A DNA stretch of 64,000 nucleotides from Flavobacterium aquicola (GTDB lineage Bacteria; Bacteroidota; Bacteroidia; Flavobacteriales; Flavobacteriaceae): assembly GCF_003385115.1 (NCBI RefSeq), contig NZ_QUNI01000001.1, forward strand, positions 372,001 through 436,000. The letters are read 5' to 3'. Shown piece after piece: positions 1 through 8,694 of this stretch. Position numbers and translations under genes: made by a program. Position 1 is the first letter of the stretch. Each line of letters starts with the position of its first letter. The notes below the pieces were generated by a model that was not told the DNA's origin, did not search any database, and saw only the letters and a list, made by a program, of their open reading frames with translations.

Positions 1-1
1 G

Positions 2-658
2 TATTTGAGTAAAGATGGAGAAGAAGGTTTTCCAGGTAATTTATTGGTTACAATAACTTTTACTCTCACCAATAGTAATGATCTGCTTATTGATTATAAA
101 GCTAACACCGATAAAGCAACACCGATTGTACTTACAAACCACTCTTATTTTAATCTTTCTGGCGGAAAAGATAAAAAAGCACTGAATACAGAACTAATTG
201 TATATGCAGATAAATATCTTGAATATGGAGATGGCAGTTTGATAACCGGTAAAATCTTAAATGTAAAAGATACTCCTTTTGATTTTACTTCGTCAAAAAC
301 CATAGGGAAAGATATAGAAAAAGTCCAGCAATATACCAATGGTTATGATGTTACGTTTTCATTGCGAAACCAATCAGGCAAATTGGCTTTAGCAGCAAAA
401 GCTTACGAGCCTTTAAGCGGTAGAGAATTAGAAGTCTATACTACCGAACCCGGTGTTGTATTTTATTCTGGAAATTGGTTAAGCGAAAAAGTTAAGGGAC
501 GAAATGGGGTTCCGTATACTAAAAATGGCGCATTCTGTCTTGAAACACAGCATTATCCAAATTCAATAAATACCCCTGCTTTTCCAAATACTATTTTGCG
601 ACCAGGGAAAACCTTTACTTCTAAAACAATTTATAAATTTCTTGTTCGTAAAGAATAA
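2..658 (+). CDS. galM: Aldose 1-epimerase (galactose mutarotase), 5' end outside window
   Basis: Interconverts alpha and beta anomers of aldoses such as galactose or glucose. The frame is open through the left edge, so only about 219 C-terminal residues are present (family length is about 340-390). Visible family signatures are DGEEGFPGN near the start, TNHSYFNLSG carrying the catalytic His, and CLETQHYPN near the end carrying the catalytic Glu. The TTG at 5 is not a real start: the preceding Tyr codon continues the conserved run. The gene converges on ychF and the two share a bidirectional terminator. Periplasmic or cytoplasmic location cannot be judged without the N-terminus. Confidence 0.9.
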   Translation, partial: YLSKDGEEGFPGNLLVTITFTLTNSNDLLIDYKANTDKATPIVLTNHSYFNLSGGKDKKALNTELIVYADKYLEYGDGSLITGKILNVKDTPFDFTSSKTIGKDIEKVQQYTNGYDVTFSLRNQSGKLALAAKAYEPLSGRELEVYTTEPGVVFYSGNWLSEKVKGRNGVPYTKNGAFCLETQHYPNSINTPAFPNTILRPGKTFTSKTIYKFLVRKE

Positions 659-690
659 AGCTGATTTTTAATCTGGATTAGAAACAAAAA

Positions 691-720
691 AACCGCAAAA
701 TTACTTTGCGGTTTTTCTTT
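691..720. terminator. Bidirectional Rho-independent terminator between galM and ychF
   Basis: A perfect 9-bp stem (AACCGCAAA, 691-699, pairing with TTTGCGGTT, 705-713) has a 5-nt loop. A-runs on the left and T-runs on the right give a U-tract in both directions. Confidence 0.85.
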
Positions 721-748
721 ATTCTGTTCTCTTTGTTCTATTTTCTGT

Positions 749-1843
749 TTATACGTTAAAACGGAAATGCATTACGTCACCATCTTTTACAATATATTCT
801 TTTCCTTCCACTTTGAATTTACCAGCTTCTTTTGCTTTAGCTTCCGAACCGTATTGTACGTAATCTTCGTATGAAATCACTTCAGCACGGATAAATCCTT
901 TTTCAAAATCAGTATGGATAACTCCAGCTGCTTGCGGTGCAGTAGCTCCAATATTGATAGTCCAGGCACGAACTTCTTTTACACCAGCTGTGAAATAAGT
1001 CTGCTGTTTCAGTAATTTGTAAGCGGCACGAATTAACACAGATGCTCCTGGCTCAGTCAATCCCATATCTTCTAGAAAAACCTGACGCTCTTCGTAGCTT
1101 TCTAATTCGGTGATATCAGCCTCAGCTCCTACTGAAAGAATAATTACTTCAGCTTCTTCATCTTTTACCAATTCACGAACCTGATCTACATATTTATTTC
1201 CATTTACTGCTGAACTTTCATCAACATTACAAACATATAATACCGGTTTTGCCGTAATTAACTGAAAGCTTTCAAGAAGAACTTCTTCATCGTTGTTTTG
1301 AGGTGTAATAACTCTAGCAGATTTAGCCTGCAATAAGGCCTCTCTGATTCGGTCCAAAAGTGCTTTTTCAGTCTGCGCTTCTTTGTTACCCGTTTTAGCG
1401 GCACGATTTACTTTTTCTAAACGTTTTTCAACAGTTTCTAAGTCTTTCAGCTGTAACTCAATATCGATAGTCTCTTTGTCACGAATTGGGTTCACATTTC
1501 CATCAACGTGAACGATATTATCATTGTCAAAACAGCGCAGAACATGAATAATAGCATTACACTCTCTAATATTGCCAAGAAATTGATTTCCTAAACCTTC
1601 TCCCTTACTTGCTCCTTTTACCAAACCTGCGATATCTACGATATCTACAGTTGCCATTTGAACGCGTTCTGGTTTTACTAGTTCTTCTAATTTATTGATT
1701 CTTGGATCCGGAACGTTTACAACTCCAATATTAGGTTCAATAGTACAAAACGGAAAGTTTGCACTCTGCGCTTTTGCATTCGATAAACAATTGAATAATG
1801 TTGATTTTCCAACATTTGGTAATCCTACAATTCCTGCTTTCAT
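749..1843 (-). CDS. ychF: Redox-regulated ATPase YchF (Obg-like)
   Basis: A universally conserved P-loop NTPase of the Obg family that prefers ATP and associates with ribosomes. The 364 residues match the family's usual length. The G1 loop is GLPNVGKS (residues 7-14) and G3 is DIAGL (70-74). The usual NKxD specificity loop is replaced by NVDE (206-209), the hallmark of ATP-preferring YchF. The C-terminal TGS domain covers roughly the last 85 residues and ends with GDVMHFRFNV. Monocistronic by context: it converges on galM behind a terminator and has about 240 nt of non-coding DNA upstream. Confidence 0.97.
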   Translation of the reverse strand: MKAGIVGLPNVGKSTLFNCLSNAKAQSANFPFCTIEPNIGVVNVPDPRINKLEELVKPERVQMATVDIVDIAGLVKGASKGEGLGNQFLGNIRECNAIIHVLRCFDNDNIVHVDGNVNPIRDKETIDIELQLKDLETVEKRLEKVNRAAKTGNKEAQTEKALLDRIREALLQAKSARVITPQNNDEEVLLESFQLITAKPVLYVCNVDESSAVNGNKYVDQVRELVKDEEAEVIILSVGAEADITELESYEERQVFLEDMGLTEPGASVLIRAAYKLLKQQTYFTAGVKEVRAWTINIGATAPQAAGVIHTDFEKGFIRAEVISYEDYVQYGSEAKAKEAGKFKVEGKEYIVKDGDVMHFRFNV

Positions 1844-1932
1844 AACATATATGTTTACAAGTAACCCTAATAAATTGTCACTCGTTTTAGTAATTCCTTT
1901 TTAAAGTTTGCAAATATAAGATTTAAAAATGC

Positions 1933-1966
1933 TTGTTAAACATTTTTTTTGAGATTAATACTTTTG
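1933..1966 (+). promoter_or_regulatory. Promoter-like TTG/TACTTTTG pair with no convincing gene downstream
   Basis: TTG at 1933-1935 and TACTTTTG at 1959-1966 are 23 nt apart and fit the Bacteroidota -33/-7 consensus on the plus strand. The only following ORF is a 16-codon reading frame at 2008-2061, which I do not call as a gene. It may drive a small RNA or be a chance match. Confidence 0.3.
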
Positions 1967-2082
1967 CAAAGATTAAGTTTATTTTCTTTAGATAGGGAAG
2001 ATTAATTATGAATGCGATTACCTTTTATTCTAAAGTAAATAATAAAAAAAGAACAATCTAAAGTAAATAAAAACTGCAGCTT

Positions 2083-3246
2083 TTACTCGCTGATCTTATT
2101 TATAATTTCCAATTCCTTAGCAGTAGGGGTTAAACCAGAAAAGTTCCAATAATCAGTCAAAATGGAATTTTTTGCATTAAAGAGTGTCTTGTCCTTAAAA
2201 ACCTGACTATCGTTATACGTGAAATTTTGAATATTAAAATTAGTTGTAATTAAATTATTTAATATTTCAATGTTTTTTATTTCATTACCAGCATTAACAC
2301 TGTAATTTATTTCCTCATTGGAACTGACTAAATAATAACTGCCAAGATCAATTCTGTAATTTGTTTTGAATACAGATCTAATCAAATTTTCACTCCCCTT
2401 TTCAGTATTTTCATCAATTGATGCCAAAGTTTCTGCAGATGTGACAGCGGTAATCTCTACTATCAATTTCTTCTTCAAATCATAAACAATTTTAAAATCA
2501 TCTAATACATCAGACGTTTTTTCTACAGGAATGGGGGTTGCAATTATATCATTATACTCCTGATTCATAGAATTTACCTTTACGACAAAATTGTATTTCT
2601 TACTTGTTTTTTCATCTAATAAAGGTCTCAAAACAGAGAAAACATAATACTTCTCCATCATAGAGTTTAAATTATAGCCTAGTAAATCAGATGAAATATC
2701 TTCATCTATTAAACCAAAAGACCTATTTTGTTCTAATAGTAAAATTGATTTGACTTTCTTCTGTTCTCTGTATAATTGAAAATTGATCAGCCCATCATTA
2801 AAATAAGTATAATTACCATTTAATTTAAAAAACTCTCTGGCATAGACTTTCAATCTAGCAGGAACAGTTAGAGTCTTAATAGAATTAGCAACCAAATCTT
2901 TAATTATCTCATGCGGATCTCTGCTGGTTATTACAATATCGTCCAGAGTATTAAGTTTACTTTTGAGATAAAAAATATTTTCAGGCTGGGTCAACGAAGC
3001 CCACTTAATGATTATTGGCAAGTATGATGAATGTGTTACTTTTAGATTTGATCCTCCTTTAAGTTCGAATGTAGCACTGCCTTCCTCATTCGTCATCAAG
3101 ACTTGTTTTGTTTTCAGGACTAAAATAACTGCTTCACCAATTGGCTCATTTGTATCTACGTCCAATAGTATTACTTTTTTTTCATTAGTTTGTGAAAAAA
3201 CAGTAAAACAAAAGATTAATGGAAACCAAACAAGAATTCTTTTCAT
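2083..3246 (-). CDS. Secreted protein with N-terminal carboxypeptidase-regulatory-like (CarboxypepD_reg) domain
   Basis: A 387-residue protein with a clear signal peptide (hydrophobic to about residue 18, then FSQ). Residues about 22-95 look like the beta-sandwich CarboxypepD_reg-like fold: VDTNEPIGEAVILV, then EEGSATFEL, then a SSYLP turn. This fold is common at the N-terminus of Bacteroidota envelope proteins. The remaining ~290 residues have no motif I recognise and no second membrane segment. Probably periplasmic or outer-membrane associated. It stands alone between ychF and the ferredoxin gene, all three on the minus strand but separated by spacers. Function unknown. Confidence 0.75.
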   Translation of the reverse strand: MKRILVWFPLIFCFTVFSQTNEKKVILLDVDTNEPIGEAVILVLKTKQVLMTNEEGSATFELKGGSNLKVTHSSYLPIIIKWASLTQPENIFYLKSKLNTLDDIVITSRDPHEIIKDLVANSIKTLTVPARLKVYAREFFKLNGNYTYFNDGLINFQLYREQKKVKSILLLEQNRSFGLIDEDISSDLLGYNLNSMMEKYYVFSVLRPLLDEKTSKKYNFVVKVNSMNQEYNDIIATPIPVEKTSDVLDDFKIVYDLKKKLIVEITAVTSAETLASIDENTEKGSENLIRSVFKTNYRIDLGSYYLVSSNEEINYSVNAGNEIKNIEILNNLITTNFNIQNFTYNDSQVFKDKTLFNAKNSILTDYWNFSGLTPTAKELEIINKISE

Positions 3247-3365
3247 ATTTATTAAATATAAATAATTAATTCATAAAAAAGCATTTAAAAATATAAAAAA
3301 AAATTACAACAGCAATTTTTCCAGAAAAAGATACGAATTAATAAAATAGGTTTCGATATAAAAAA

Positions 3366-3391
3366 AAACCTGCGTTAAAAAACACAGGTTT
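3366..3391 (-). terminator. Terminator downstream of the ferredoxin gene
   Basis: AAACCTG (3366-3372) pairs with CAGGTTT (3385-3391), extended inward by GTT/AAC across one mismatch. The A-run at 3357-3368 becomes the U-tract on the minus strand. Confidence 0.75.
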
Positions 3392-3414
3392 AGTAAATAT
3401 AGTAATCAAAACTA

Positions 3415-3771
<357 letters not shown>

Positions 3772-3840
3772 TTAATTTTTAAGATTGTAAGTTCAAAGCA
3801 AAAAGTACGATTATTCGAAATACGAATAATCAGCACAACT

Positions 3841-3872
3841 TTTGCCTAGAGCTTATAAAAAGCTTATTTTTG
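3841..3872 (+). promoter_or_regulatory. Bacteroidota-type promoter for the acyl-CoA reductase gene
   Basis: TTTG at 3841-3844 and TATTTTTG at 3865-3872 are 20 nt apart, a full match to the -33 TTTG and -7 TAnnTTTG consensus. Predicted transcription start is near 3878, about 33 nt before the ATG at 3911. Confidence 0.65.
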
Positions 3873-3910
3873 TGCAAAACTACAATCAAAACTTTTCATA
3901 AACAAACATT

Positions 3911-4969
3911 ATGACATTAGATACAAAAAAAAGTGCATTTGTTAAACTAGGAGAATTCTTAAACCAATTTAAAGATAAAAATTGCACCAAGAATGAAACT
4001 GTATTTGGCAATGATTTATTTTTTGAAAAATTTACCGATTTAATTCAGCTTTCTCAATCTCATAATGGCTGGTACACTCCAGAACAGGTTCATTTTGCAA
4101 TTGCCTCTTGGGCCGAAGCATTAACCGAAAAAAACCTAACAAAATGGCTTTCTAAGTATGATTTCAGTGTCGCAGCACCTAAAAATATTGCCCTGATTTT
4201 GGCTGGAAATATTCCGCTGGTAGGCTTTCATGATTTCTTGTCTGTTTTACTTTCTGGACATAATGTTTTGGTTAAAACATCATCAAACGACCAGCACTTA
4301 TTGCCTTTTTTGGCCAATTATCTAATAGCTGCAGAACCCGATTTTAAAAACAAAATCACATTTGTTGAAGGAAAACTGGAAAATTTTGATGCCGTAATTG
4401 CAACCGGAAGCAACAACACAGCCCGTTATTTTGAATATTATTTCAAAGATAAACCTTCTATCATACGAAAAAACAGAAATTCTGCTGCAGTATTGAATGG
4501 ACAAGAAACCAAAGAACACTTACTTGCATTAGGCGAAGATATTTTTAGATACTTTGGATTGGGATGCCGAAATGTTTCCAAATTATTTGTTCCAAAAGAC
4601 TATTCTTTCGAACCTTTTTTTGAAGCTATTTTTGAATACCAAGATGTCATTCATTATGAAAAATATGCAAACAACTACGATTACAACAAGGCGGTTTTCC
4701 TGATGAGCAATTTCAAGCTGTTAGACAATGGATTCTTGACCATCAAAGAAGATTCGAGTTACAGCTCCCCTATTTCGAGTGTCTTTTATGAATATTATGA
4801 AAATCTGGAGGATTTACAAAAGCGTTTAGAAGACGAAAACGAACAGATTCAATGCATTGTAAGCAACAATCTTGTAAAAAACAGCATTCCATTTGGAACT
4901 ACACAAAAACCAAATTTATGGGATTATGCAGATAACATTGACACCGTTTCTTTCTTATTAACAATATAA
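3911..4969 (+). CDS. LuxC-family acyl-CoA reductase
   Basis: A 352-residue protein of the LuxC/acyl-CoA reductase family, an aldehyde-dehydrogenase-like fold that reduces fatty acyl-CoA or acyl-enzyme to aldehyde with NAD(P)H. Visible signs are the nucleotide-binding region LILAGNIPLVGFHDF (about 96-110), the TGSNNTARYFE segment (165-175), and the probable acyl-accepting Cys219 in FGLGCRNVSKLFVP. It is shorter than LuxC of luminous bacteria (about 480 residues). No luxD, luxE or luciferase gene lies nearby, so a light-emission role is not supported. serC lies 178 nt downstream on the same strand. Confidence 0.88.
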   Translation: MTLDTKKSAFVKLGEFLNQFKDKNCTKNETVFGNDLFFEKFTDLIQLSQSHNGWYTPEQVHFAIASWAEALTEKNLTKWLSKYDFSVAAPKNIALILAGNIPLVGFHDFLSVLLSGHNVLVKTSSNDQHLLPFLANYLIAAEPDFKNKITFVEGKLENFDAVIATGSNNTARYFEYYFKDKPSIIRKNRNSAAVLNGQETKEHLLALGEDIFRYFGLGCRNVSKLFVPKDYSFEPFFEAIFEYQDVIHYEKYANNYDYNKAVFLMSNFKLLDNGFLTIKEDSSYSSPISSVFYEYYENLEDLQKRLEDENEQIQCIVSNNLVKNSIPFGTTQKPNLWDYADNIDTVSFLLTI

Positions 4970-5147
4970 TTCAATCTTTATATATTATTACGAAAAATTT
5001 AATGGTTATTCGTCTCGTATTTCCGAAATTAGCAGTCTTAAAATTCACTTTAAACTATAGGAATTTGTCTTATTTAATAATTAATTGAAATTTGGCATAT
5101 TTTCGATAGTTATCAATTGAAAACAACTAAAAAAAAGTTACAACACC

Positions 5148-6218
5148 ATGAAAAAACACAACTACAGCGCAGGACCTTGCATTTTACCACAAGAAGTTTT
5201 TGAAAAATCAGCTCAGGCTATTTTGAATTTTAATGATTCTGGTTTATCATTATTAGAGATTTCGCACCGTAGTAAAGATTTTGTCGCCGTAATGGAAGAA
5301 GCAAGAGCTTTAGTTTTAGAACTTTTGGATTTAAAAGACAAAGGATATCAAGCAATTTTTCTTGGAGGAGGAGCGAGTTTAGAATTCCTGATGGTCCCTT
5401 ACAACTTAATGAAAGAAAACGGTAAAGCAGCTTATTTGAATACTGGTACTTGGGCTTCCGGAGCAATAAAAGAGGCGAAATTTTTCGGAACAACTACTGT
5501 TGTTGCTTCTTCAGAAGAAGAAAATTTCAATCATATTCCAAAAGGATATACAATACCTGCTGATGCAGATTATTTTCACTGTACAAGTAATAATACCATT
5601 TTCGGGACTCAAATGAAGGAATTTCCAGAAACAGATATTCCGGTTGTCTGCGATATGAGTTCTGATATTTTTTCTAGAAAAATTGATTTTTCAAAATTTG
5701 ATATTATTTACGCCGGAGCTCAGAAAAATATGGGACCTGCAGGAACTACTTTGGTTGTCATCAAAGAAGAAATTCTTGGTAAAACCGGACGCACCATTCC
5801 GAGTATGCTGGATTATGCAAAACATATTAAAGCAGACAGTATGTACAATACACCGCCTGTTTTCCCTGTTTATGCATCTTTATTAACTTTACAATGGTTA
5901 AAAAAAATAGGCGGAATTGAGGCTATTGAAAAAATAAACGATGCTAAAGCAGCTTTACTTTATAATGAAATTGACAGAAATCCATTATTTAGAGGAACTG
6001 CAGCTGTTGAAGACCGTTCTAATATGAATGCAACATTTTTATTGAACGATGAATCTCATGCTGCCAAATTTGACGAAATGTGTAAAGCTGCTGGAATAAA
6101 TGGATTGCCAGGACACCGTTCTGTTGGAGGATATAGAGCTTCTATGTACAATGCGCTTCCGCTGGAAAGTGTGCAGGTTCTTGCTGATGTGATGAAGGAA
6201 CTGGAAACCATTGTTTAA
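5148..6218 (+). CDS. serC: Phosphoserine aminotransferase
   Basis: Converts 3-phosphohydroxypyruvate and glutamate to O-phosphoserine and 2-oxoglutarate, the second step of serine synthesis; also used in pyridoxine synthesis in some bacteria. The 356 residues fit the family. The start HNYSAGP is diagnostic. The PLP-binding Lys is K193 in AGAQKNMGPAG, and the phosphate-binding GHRSVGGYRASMYNA lies near the C-terminus. serA follows after a 114-nt spacer filled by 8-nt tandem units. No serB is seen here. Confidence 0.97.
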   Translation: MKKHNYSAGPCILPQEVFEKSAQAILNFNDSGLSLLEISHRSKDFVAVMEEARALVLELLDLKDKGYQAIFLGGGASLEFLMVPYNLMKENGKAAYLNTGTWASGAIKEAKFFGTTTVVASSEEENFNHIPKGYTIPADADYFHCTSNNTIFGTQMKEFPETDIPVVCDMSSDIFSRKIDFSKFDIIYAGAQKNMGPAGTTLVVIKEEILGKTGRTIPSMLDYAKHIKADSMYNTPPVFPVYASLLTLQWLKKIGGIEAIEKINDAKAALLYNEIDRNPLFRGTAAVEDRSNMNATFLLNDESHAAKFDEMCKAAGINGLPGHRSVGGYRASMYNALPLESVQVLADVMKELETIV

Positions 6219-6327
6219 TCGGTGAATCGTTTATTTGGTGATTTGGTGAATCGTGAAATCGATTATACAGCAAACATTACGATTAAACGACAAAAGATTA
6301 AACGATTAAATGATTAAACAAATAAAC
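6213..6327. repeat. Inverted array of degenerate 8-nt tandem units (serC-serA spacer)
   Basis: Six contiguous 8-nt units run from 6213 to 6260: GTTTAATC, GGTGAATC, GTTTATTT, GGTGATTT, GGTGAATC, GTGAAATC. After about 20 nt the complementary unit GATTAAAC appears at 6281, 6296, 6304 (as GATTAAAT) and 6312. GATTAAAC is the exact reverse complement of the first left unit, so the arms can pair as a long hairpin. The left arm begins within the last codons of serC. Confidence 0.7.
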
Positions 6328-6332
6328 ATTAA

Positions 6333-7283
6333 ATGAAGATATTAGCAAATGACGGAATTTCTAAAAGCGGTATTGATGCTTTAGAAAAATCTGGTTTTGA
6401 AGTTATTACCACAAAAGTAGCACAGGAACAAGTTGCTAATTTTATAAACAAAAACGACATTGGAATTCTAATAGTCCGCAGTGCTACAAAGGTTCGCAAA
6501 GATATTATTGATGCCTGCCCAAGCCTGAAAATTATTGGACGCGGCGGTGTCGGAATGGATAATATTGACGTTGAATATGCCAAAAGCAAAGGAATTCATG
6601 TTATCAATACTCCTGCCTCATCTTCGGAATCTGTGGCAGAACTGGTTTTTGCACATTTATTTACAGGTGTACGATTCCTTCATGATTCGAACAGAAATAT
6701 GCCTCTTGAAGGCGACACCCAATTTGAACAGCTGAAAAAAGCTTATGCCAATGGAATTGAACTTAGAGGCAAAACTCTTGGGATAATTGGTATGGGACGC
6801 ATTGGTAAAGCGGTTGCAAGAATGGCTATAGGTTTAGGAATGAAGGTAATTTACAGTGATATGCACATTCCTCACAAAGATCTTAAAATCCATTTTTTTG
6901 ATGGACAAACCATTAGCATTTCTCTTACTTCGCAATCTCTGGAATCTTTATTTGCGTCATCTGATTTTATTACGTTGCACGTTCCTGCACAAGACGATTA
7001 TGTAATTGGTGAGAAAGATTTTGAGCTGATGAAAGACGGCGTCGGAATTATTAACTGTGCTCGCGGCGGTGCTATAGATGAAGTAGCATTAATAGAAGCA
7101 CTGGATAGCGGAAAAGTATTATTTGCCGGATTGGATGTTTATGAAAATGAGCCTAATCCAGAAATTACTATTTTAATGAATCCTAAAATTTCATTAACAC
7201 CGCATATTGGAGCCGCCACTGCAGAAGCTCAAGATAGAATTGGTACCGAACTTGCACATCAAATCATTGAATTACTAAAATAA
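6333..7283 (+). CDS. serA: D-2-hydroxyacid dehydrogenase, probable D-3-phosphoglycerate dehydrogenase
   Basis: Oxidises 3-phosphoglycerate to 3-phosphohydroxypyruvate with NAD+, the first step of serine synthesis. The Rossmann motif is GMGRIG followed by KAVARMA. Active-site signatures are NCARGGAIDE (Arg) and LTPHIGAATAEAQDRIG (His). At 316 residues it is the short form that lacks the C-terminal ACT serine-sensing domain, so feedback inhibition by serine through an ACT domain is not expected. Position directly after serC supports the serine-pathway assignment over other 2-hydroxyacid dehydrogenases. Confidence 0.9.
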   Translation: MKILANDGISKSGIDALEKSGFEVITTKVAQEQVANFINKNDIGILIVRSATKVRKDIIDACPSLKIIGRGGVGMDNIDVEYAKSKGIHVINTPASSSESVAELVFAHLFTGVRFLHDSNRNMPLEGDTQFEQLKKAYANGIELRGKTLGIIGMGRIGKAVARMAIGLGMKVIYSDMHIPHKDLKIHFFDGQTISISLTSQSLESLFASSDFITLHVPAQDDYVIGEKDFELMKDGVGIINCARGGAIDEVALIEALDSGKVLFAGLDVYENEPNPEITILMNPKISLTPHIGAATAEAQDRIGTELAHQIIELLK

Positions 7284-7305
7284 GTTACTGATTTAAAAAT
7301 ACATA

Positions 7306-7350
7306 GTTAGAAATTATTAACTCACGTTACTAATTTCTAACTTTTTTTTT
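7306..7350 (+). terminator. Terminator of the serC-serA unit
   Basis: A perfect 11-bp stem, GTTAGAAATTA (7306-7316) with TAATTTCTAAC (7331-7341), is followed by nine T residues. Confidence 0.9.
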
Positions 7351-7353
7351 GAT

Positions 7354-7361
7354 TATATTTG
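7354..7361 (+). promoter_or_regulatory. Probable -7 element of the DUF937-like gene
   Basis: TATATTTG matches TAnnTTTG, 33 nt before the ATG at 7394. No clear TTG is seen at the -33 distance, where the preceding terminator's T-run lies. Confidence 0.4.
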
Positions 7362-7393
7362 ATAGTAAACTTTAACCCTTAATTCAAGAAACT

Positions 7394-7954
7394 ATGTTTG
7401 AGCAATTAACACAATTAGTACAGCAGTTTGGTCAGGATGATGTTGTAAAAAACAATGCGGTTCCAAATGAACAAAATGATGCAGTGATGCAGGAAGCAGG
7501 AAGTTCTATTTTTTCGAGTTTACAAAAAATGGCTTCTGAAGGCGAGGGAATTGAAAAATTAGCTGGCTTATTACAAGGAAATAATGCTCAAAATGGTTCT
7601 AACCCAGCGGTTCAGGAAATCACCCAGCAGCTTACTGGAAGCTTGGGAGAAAAATTTGGATTAGACAGCAGTACCGCTTCTGGTGTTGCAGGAAGTATAA
7701 TACCAAAAGTTCTGGGCGGACTTGTAAATAAAGCAAATGATCCGAATGATAGTTTTCAGATTACCGATTTAATTGGGGCTATCTCTGGTGGCGGCGCACA
7801 AACATCAGGAATTATGGATACTATTTCAAAATATGGAACCCAATTTGGTCTAGATCAAAATGCTGACGGAAAACTAGATTTAAGTGATGCTATTGCAGCA
7901 ACACAGAATAAAGGCGGTATTGGCGGGTTTCTAGGAAAACTCTTTGGAAAATAA
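7394..7954 (+). CDS. DUF937-like protein with an EF-hand-like loop
   Basis: A 186-residue Gly/Gln/Asn-rich protein without signal peptide or membrane segment. The N-terminal half has amphipathic helices and LAGLLQG repeats like DUF937 proteins; the middle holds the GVAGSIIPKVLGGLV type segment. Residues about 154-165 read DQNADGKLDLSD, which has acidic or polar residues at positions 1, 3, 5, 9 and 12 and Gly at 6, as in a calcium-binding EF-hand or dockerin loop. Monocistronic: it has its own promoter element and a terminator on both sides. Function unknown. Confidence 0.75.
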   Translation: MFEQLTQLVQQFGQDDVVKNNAVPNEQNDAVMQEAGSSIFSSLQKMASEGEGIEKLAGLLQGNNAQNGSNPAVQEITQQLTGSLGEKFGLDSSTASGVAGSIIPKVLGGLVNKANDPNDSFQITDLIGAISGGGAQTSGIMDTISKYGTQFGLDQNADGKLDLSDAIAATQNKGGIGGFLGKLFGK

Positions 7955-7983
7955 GGCTTAATTGAATTCTAAAATCTTTTTTC

Positions 7984-8017
7984 AAAAGACATTTGCAGAA
8001 GAGTAAATGTCTTTTTG
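7984..8017 (+). terminator. Terminator after the DUF937-like gene
   Basis: AAAAGACATTT (7984-7994) pairs with AAATGTCTTTT (8005-8015) across a 10-nt loop and continues into a T-run. Confidence 0.85.
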
Positions 8018-8127
8018 CATTATTAAAGCGCACTGATAATCAATAAAATTAGTAAATTTATATACCAATTACAATTCATCAAATATCGTTCTCTTCTTTT
8101 TTACAATACATCCGAAAATCATTTTTT

Positions 8128-8562
8128 ATGAAAAATTCTGTTTGCATATTGCTTTTTCTCTTTGTAATTGTTGCGTGTAGCAGTTCCAAATCGAGTGTTT
8201 CAAACACTGATAAACCAAAAGCAGCAAGCAGTAATGACACTATAAAAATTGTAAATGAAGAATTAGAATATGAAGTCATTATCATTGAACCTGGTTTTGA
8301 TTTTTGGTTGCAGTCGACCGCTTTTCCCAGAGGTTATTATACCCAAAGCTATTTGGAGAACAAAAACAATTTTTATGTTTTGGAATGGAACAACCGCGTT
8401 CGCCAGCCACAAATCTATCCTCCAAATTTATACGAAATGACCATTAATTATGAACCAGCTATTAATTACGGTTACGAAGTAAATTATCTTATTTATAACT
8501 ATATGGTCTATTTTCAAAACAAATACAACCAAAGATTATATGGTCATGTACCGTCTCGATAG
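8128..8562 (+). CDS. Small lipoprotein, DUF6146-like
   Basis: A 144-residue protein with a lipoprotein signal peptide: a hydrophobic stretch, then the lipobox VIVACSSS, so Cys17 is the likely lipidation site. The mature part is rich in Tyr and Asn and contains repeated NYEPAINYGYEVNYLIYNY-like aromatic segments. It resembles the DUF6146 group of flavobacterial lipoproteins, from memory of that family rather than a search. Role unknown; it probably sits in the outer or inner membrane facing the periplasm. Confidence 0.8.
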   Translation: MKNSVCILLFLFVIVACSSSKSSVSNTDKPKAASSNDTIKIVNEELEYEVIIIEPGFDFWLQSTAFPRGYYTQSYLENKNNFYVLEWNNRVRQPQIYPPNLYEMTINYEPAINYGYEVNYLIYNYMVYFQNKYNQRLYGHVPSR

Positions 8563-8665
8563 CAAAACACAGTCATTTTATATTTACCTGAGAAAACACA
8601 AAAAAATCTCCTGAAATTTGACTTTGTTTTTCATCTGCATTAATGATTTAAAGATCAAAACCTGC

Positions 8666-8673
8666 TATATTTG
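8666..8673 (+). promoter_or_regulatory. Probable -7 element of the DUF6787-like gene
   Basis: TATATTTG matches TAnnTTTG, 21 nt upstream of the ATG at 8695. The nearest TTTG upstream is too far away to count as the -33 box. Confidence 0.4.
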
Positions 8674-8694
8674 TAAAAAGGAAATAAATCATTA

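Noticed and set aside
3911..4969. Bioluminescence (lux) locus
   Set aside because: Only a LuxC-family reductase is present; luxA, luxB, luxD and luxE are absent and the neighbours are serine-biosynthesis genes.
5092..5110. Sigma-54 promoter before serC (TTGGCATATTTTCG)
   Set aside because: The GG is not followed by GC at the required 10-nt spacing, and the match is limited to TTGGCA.
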